Made by a program: the position numbers and the translations under genes. Below the pieces are notes generated by a model. It did no database searches, was not told the origin of the DNA, and saw nothing but the letters and a program-made list of their open reading frames with translations. This document shows, one piece after another, positions 14,305 to 16,637 of a stretch of 16,637 nucleotides of DNA. The DNA lies in NCBI GenBank assembly GCA_964505295.1, contig CAZDHR010000119.1:1-16637 (forward strand), in the 5' to 3' direction. How positions within the stretch are numbered: position 1 is the stretch's first letter; every line of letters begins with the position of its first letter. The stretch is from DATKZH01 sp964505295 (GTDB taxonomy: Bacteria; Planctomycetota; Planctomycetia; Pirellulales; Thermoguttaceae).

Positions 14305-15852
14305 ATGAATCGCTCCAAAGACCATTGGCTTCTGGCGGTCGGGGTGTTGATCCCATCCTTCGCGTGCGTGCTTGCGTGGCTGGCCGACAGTCTGTCGTCC
14401 GCGGGTCTTTGGGCCCCGTACCCAGACGTCTCGTGGCCGATTCGTGCCGGCATCATGTGCGGGGTCCTGGTGCTGGCCGGCGGATCGCTGGGGCTCGTCT
14501 GGTGTCGCGCCGGCGCAGACCGTCGCGCGGTCCAGCGGCATTTTGAGACCCTTTGCGGGTTGGACATCTGCGACTTGAGCGCCGATGGCGGCCCCGATGC
14601 TCCGCCCAGCCTGCCGGCAGACGACCCCTGGTTCGCGATCGCCGAACGCGTGGGCAAGGCGTTTGAGGAGTCTCGCCAGCGAACCCGGGAACTGAAACAC
14701 ACGCGAACGGCGTGGGAGATCCGCTGCCGCCGGGCCACGACCGACTGCGAGCGCATCAAAACCATCCTGACGGGCTTGGCCGAGCCGGTCCTGGTCATCA
14801 ACGCCTTCGACGAGATCCTGTTCGCCAACCCCGCCGCCGAGCGACTGCTCCAGTTCGATGGCAAGAACACCCGCGGGCAGGCCGTCGACCGCCTGGTACG
14901 CTCGCAGAAGCTGATCGAGCTGCTCCGAAGCGCCTGCCAGCGCAAGACCACGTCCGCCCGCTCCGAAGAGATCGAGATCGTCGATGCGGCGGGCCAGTCG
15001 CAATGGTACCGGGTGTGGACGTCGAAATTGCCGTCCCTCGGCACCGACGACGCGCAGGAGGAGCCGGCCCCGCCATCGGCGGCGGACAAGCGGCCCTCCA
15101 CCGAATGGGCCAGCGCCGTGGCCGTGCTCCGCGACATCGGTCGCGAGAAAGCACTCCAGAGACGGCACGCCGAGTTCGTCTCTTCGGTGAGCCACGAAAT
15201 GAAAACGCCGCTGGCCGGTATCAAGGCCTACGTCGAGCTGCTGGTCGATGGCGAGGCGGAAGACGACCAGACGCGTGAAGAGTTCCTCAACGTGATCAGC
15301 GACCAGGCCGACCGGCTCCAGCGCCTGGTCGAGAACATGCTCAATCTGGCCCGAATCGAGGCCGGCGTCGTGAGCGTGAACAAAAAGAGCCGCTCGCTCA
15401 ACGAGCTCCTCGAAGAGGCCATTCGCGTGGTCCAGCCGGTGGCCGAGGCGAAGCAGATTGAATTGGCCTCGGAGCTGAGCCCCATGTACCTGGGCGTGTT
15501 GGCCGATCGGGACATGCTTTTGCAGTCGGCCATCAACCTACTCTCCAACGCCATCAAGTACACGCCCGTGGGAGGCCGCGTTACGCTTCGCAGCCGCCTG
15601 GGCGCGGGCGAAGTGGCGTTCGAGGTGGAAGACACGGGCGTGGGATTGAGCGAGGAGGATTGCGGGCGCGTGTTCGAGAAGTTCTACCGCGTCAAGAAGG
15701 ACAAGACGATGGCCTCGGGCACCGGCCTGGGACTCCCCCTGGCCAAGCACATCGTGGAGGACGTCCACGGCGGTCGGCTCACGGTCCAGAGCGCACTGGG
15801 CGCGGGCAGCACGTTCTGCGTCACCCTGCCGAACGCCGGACAGATGGCCTGA
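14305..15852 (+). CDS. PAS-containing sensor histidine kinase (PhoR/ResE-like)
   Basis: From ATG 14305 the product is 515 residues. Two transmembrane helices (WLLAVGVLIPSFACVLAWLA, about 8-27; PIRAGIMCGVLVLAGGSLGLVW, 45-66) enclose only a very short periplasmic loop, so sensing is probably cytoplasmic or in the membrane. A coiled-coil linker leads to a PAS domain (about 150-280, ILTGLAEPVLVINAFDEILF, NPAAERLL). HisKA follows with H297 in VSSVSHEMKTPLAGIKAYVE, and HATPase_c has N415 (NLLSNAIKYTP), G1 DTGVGLS, F-box FEKFYR and G2 GTGLGLPLAKHIV. All catalytic boxes are intact. A receiver gene begins 30 bases later and is its probable partner. An in-frame upstream start at 14149 would add 52 low-complexity residues and is unlikely. 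Ligand unknown. Confidence 0.95.
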   Translation: MNRSKDHWLLAVGVLIPSFACVLAWLADSLSSAGLWAPYPDVSWPIRAGIMCGVLVLAGGSLGLVWCRAGADRRAVQRHFETLCGLDICDLSADGGPDAPPSLPADDPWFAIAERVGKAFEESRQRTRELKHTRTAWEIRCRRATTDCERIKTILTGLAEPVLVINAFDEILFANPAAERLLQFDGKNTRGQAVDRLVRSQKLIELLRSACQRKTTSARSEEIEIVDAAGQSQWYRVWTSKLPSLGTDDAQEEPAPPSAADKRPSTEWASAVAVLRDIGREKALQRRHAEFVSSVSHEMKTPLAGIKAYVELLVDGEAEDDQTREEFLNVISDQADRLQRLVENMLNLARIEAGVVSVNKKSRSLNELLEEAIRVVQPVAEAKQIELASELSPMYLGVLADRDMLLQSAINLLSNAIKYTPVGGRVTLRSRLGAGEVAFEVEDTGVGLSEEDCGRVFEKFYRVKKDKTMASGTGLGLPLAKHIVEDVHGGRLTVQSALGAGSTFCVTLPNAGQMA

Positions 15853-15882
15853 TCCACCTAACCGAAGAAAGGAACGAGCCCT

Positions 15883-16293
15883 GTGGCCAAACGCATCCTG
15901 CTTTGCGACGACGAAATCCATATTCTTCGCGCCGCGGAATTCAAGCTCAAGCGGGCCGGCTTCGACGTTCAGGTCGCCAGCGACGGCCAGGAGGCGTGGG
16001 AGCTGATCGAGGCACGGCCGCCGGACATCCTCGTGACCGACTACCAGATGCCCCGGATGGACGGCCTCCAACTGACCCAGCGCGTCCGCGAGAATCCCGA
16101 CCTCGGAGACCTCCCGATCCTGATGCTCACCGCCAAAGGCTTCGAGATAAGTCACGAGGAGCTGGCCCGGAAGTGGAACGTGCGGGGAGTGATTGCCAAG
16201 CCGTTCAGCCCACGCCAACTGCTCCAAACCGTGCAGAAAATCCTGGACGAGAGCGGGAATGAAGTACGAGAGGGTGACAAGGTGTTGGGATGA
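15883..16293 (+). CDS. Single-domain CheY-like response regulator
   Basis: GTG 15883 is preceded by AAAGGA with an eight to nine base spacing. The 136-residue product is one receiver domain and nothing else: acidic pair D9/D10 in LLCDDE, phosphoacceptor D53 in LVTDYQMPRMDG, T83 in LMLTAKG and K106 in VIAKPFSP, all in register. It lacks a DNA-binding or enzymatic output domain, so it must act by protein-protein contact, for example on the STAS-type protein encoded next or on the pilus machine. The end is unusual: the last ten or so residues (REGDKVLG) are encoded by the start of the 8-mer repeat at 16272, which also supplies the TGA stop. A normal receiver would end near KILDESG. Confidence 0.93.
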   Translation: MAKRILLCDDEIHILRAAEFKLKRAGFDVQVASDGQEAWELIEARPPDILVTDYQMPRMDGLQLTQRVRENPDLGDLPILMLTAKGFEISHEELARKWNVRGVIAKPFSPRQLLQTVQKILDESGNEVREGDKVLG

Positions 16294-16428
16294 CAAGGTG
16301 ACAAGGTGACGGGGTGACAAGGTGAGGAGGCGACGAAGCGTGGTCTGCGCCTCGACGTCGCAACGCAGCACTCCATCACCCAGTCACCCCGTCACCCCGT
16401 CACCCAGTCACCCCGTCACCCAGTCACC
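16272..16428. repeat. Long inverted repeat built of tandem 8-mers (GGTGACAA / GTCACCCC), copy 2
   Basis: The left arm (16272-16330) is a run of GGTGACAA, GGTGACGG and GGTGAGGA-type 8-mers; the right arm (16375-16428) is a near-perfect tandem array of GTCACCCC and GTCACCCA, the reverse complement. A centre of about 44 bp with a small palindrome CGACGTCG separates them. It has the same layout as 3664-3826. The left arm runs into the 3' end of the receiver gene. It is not a CRISPR array: unit and spacing are 8 bases with no spacers. Confidence 0.88.
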
Positions 16429-16460
16429 AACCACGAACTCCTGACCCTCGCTACCATCTC

Positions 16461-16637
16461 ATGAACCTGCCCACGGAAATCTTCGGCGATTGTGTAGTGG
16501 TCCATACGCCGGACGAGTTGGGCGAGGATCAGGCCGACGGGTTCGAGGCCTACGTGCCGACGCTCGAACGAGTCAACGTCGTGCTCGATCTGGACAACAC
16601 GGAAATGCTCGACAGCGCCGGGCTGACCTCGCTGTTG
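16461..16637 (+). CDS. STAS-domain protein (anti-sigma factor antagonist-like), 3' end cut by window edge
   Basis: ATG 16461 opens a frame that stays open to the edge (59 codons). The residues read MNLPTEIFGDCVVVHTPDEL, then FEAYVPTLERVNVVLDLDNT and EMLDSAGLTSLL. The pattern strand-V.LDL-.....DSAGL..L is the conserved STAS core, in which the Ser of the DSAGL motif is the phosphorylatable site in SpoIIAA-type anti-anti-sigma factors. The part seen is too short to tell a free antagonist from a STAS domain of a larger protein. It follows the receiver gene after 167 bases, most of it repeat DNA, and no SD is evident. By context it could be an output partner for the kinase and receiver. Confidence 0.8.
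   Translation, partial: MNLPTEIFGDCVVVHTPDELGEDQADGFEAYVPTLERVNVVLDLDNTEMLDSAGLTSLL

Noticed and set aside
12993..15224. A 743-codon minus-strand open frame antisense to the TPR lipoprotein and the kinase
   Set aside because: It crosses two genes with strong domain evidence and reads as Arg/Ser/Pro-rich low-complexity sequence.
16272..16428. CRISPR-like array
   Set aside because: Units repeat every 8 bases with no unique spacers, and no cas gene is nearby.

Overview
The window looks like part of a planctomycete chromosome, most likely Pirellulales-like. This rests on the high GC content, the mix of Shine-Dalgarno and SD-less starts, and above all on several short intergenic inverted-repeat families that I associate with planctomycete genomes. 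These families have cores such as TTCCCAAGCT/AGCTTGGGAA, GTAGCAC..GCCTGTG, tandem GTCACCCC and AAGCCCACGGGTT. The taxonomic call is an inference; there is no rRNA or other phylogenetic marker here.

Layout. Positions 1-1236 (minus strand) hold the first 412 codons of a membrane sensor histidine kinase with a HAMP and a HisKA domain; its ATPase domain is cut off by the window edge. It is divergent from nadC (1687-2637, plus), a complete quinolinate phosphoribosyltransferase. After a structured 415-bp gap carrying a plausible sigma-70 promoter and a strong terminator-like hairpin, a co-directional block of about 11 kb runs to 14152. It encodes an envelope-spanning pilus or secretion machine: a GspI/PilV-like prepilin, a GspJ/PilW-like prepilin, a large PilX/GspK-position protein, an 81-residue anchored coiled-coil protein, a GspH/FimT-like pseudopilin, then PilM, PilN, PilO, a PilP/GspC-like protein, a PilQ-type secretin and a TPR lipoprotein. 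The pseudopilin set is arranged like a type II secretion system, but the inner-membrane platform is the PilM-N-O-P set of type IV pili, so the locus is a T2SS/T4P hybrid. The assembly ATPase, platform protein, prepilin peptidase and major pilin are not in the window.

Downstream, 14305-16293 encodes a PAS-containing histidine kinase and a stand-alone CheY-like receiver, followed at 16461 by the start of a STAS-domain protein that runs off the right edge. This looks like a signalling module passing phosphorylation into a partner-switching type output.

How it fits together: PilQ would form the outer-membrane channel, helped by the lipoprotein; PilM/N/O/P would link it to the cytoplasmic motor; and the minor pseudopilins would form the tip of a (pseudo)pilus. 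The most unusual aspect is the repeat DNA. At least six bipartite inverted repeats sit between the genes. Some are readable in frame with them: in the leaders of two prepilin-like genes, in the linker of the TPR lipoprotein, and at the C-terminus of the receiver. A promoter, a short leader and a terminator hairpin directly ahead of the prepilin operon could be a small RNA or an attenuator. I see no tRNA, rRNA, CRISPR array, insertion sequence or phage gene.
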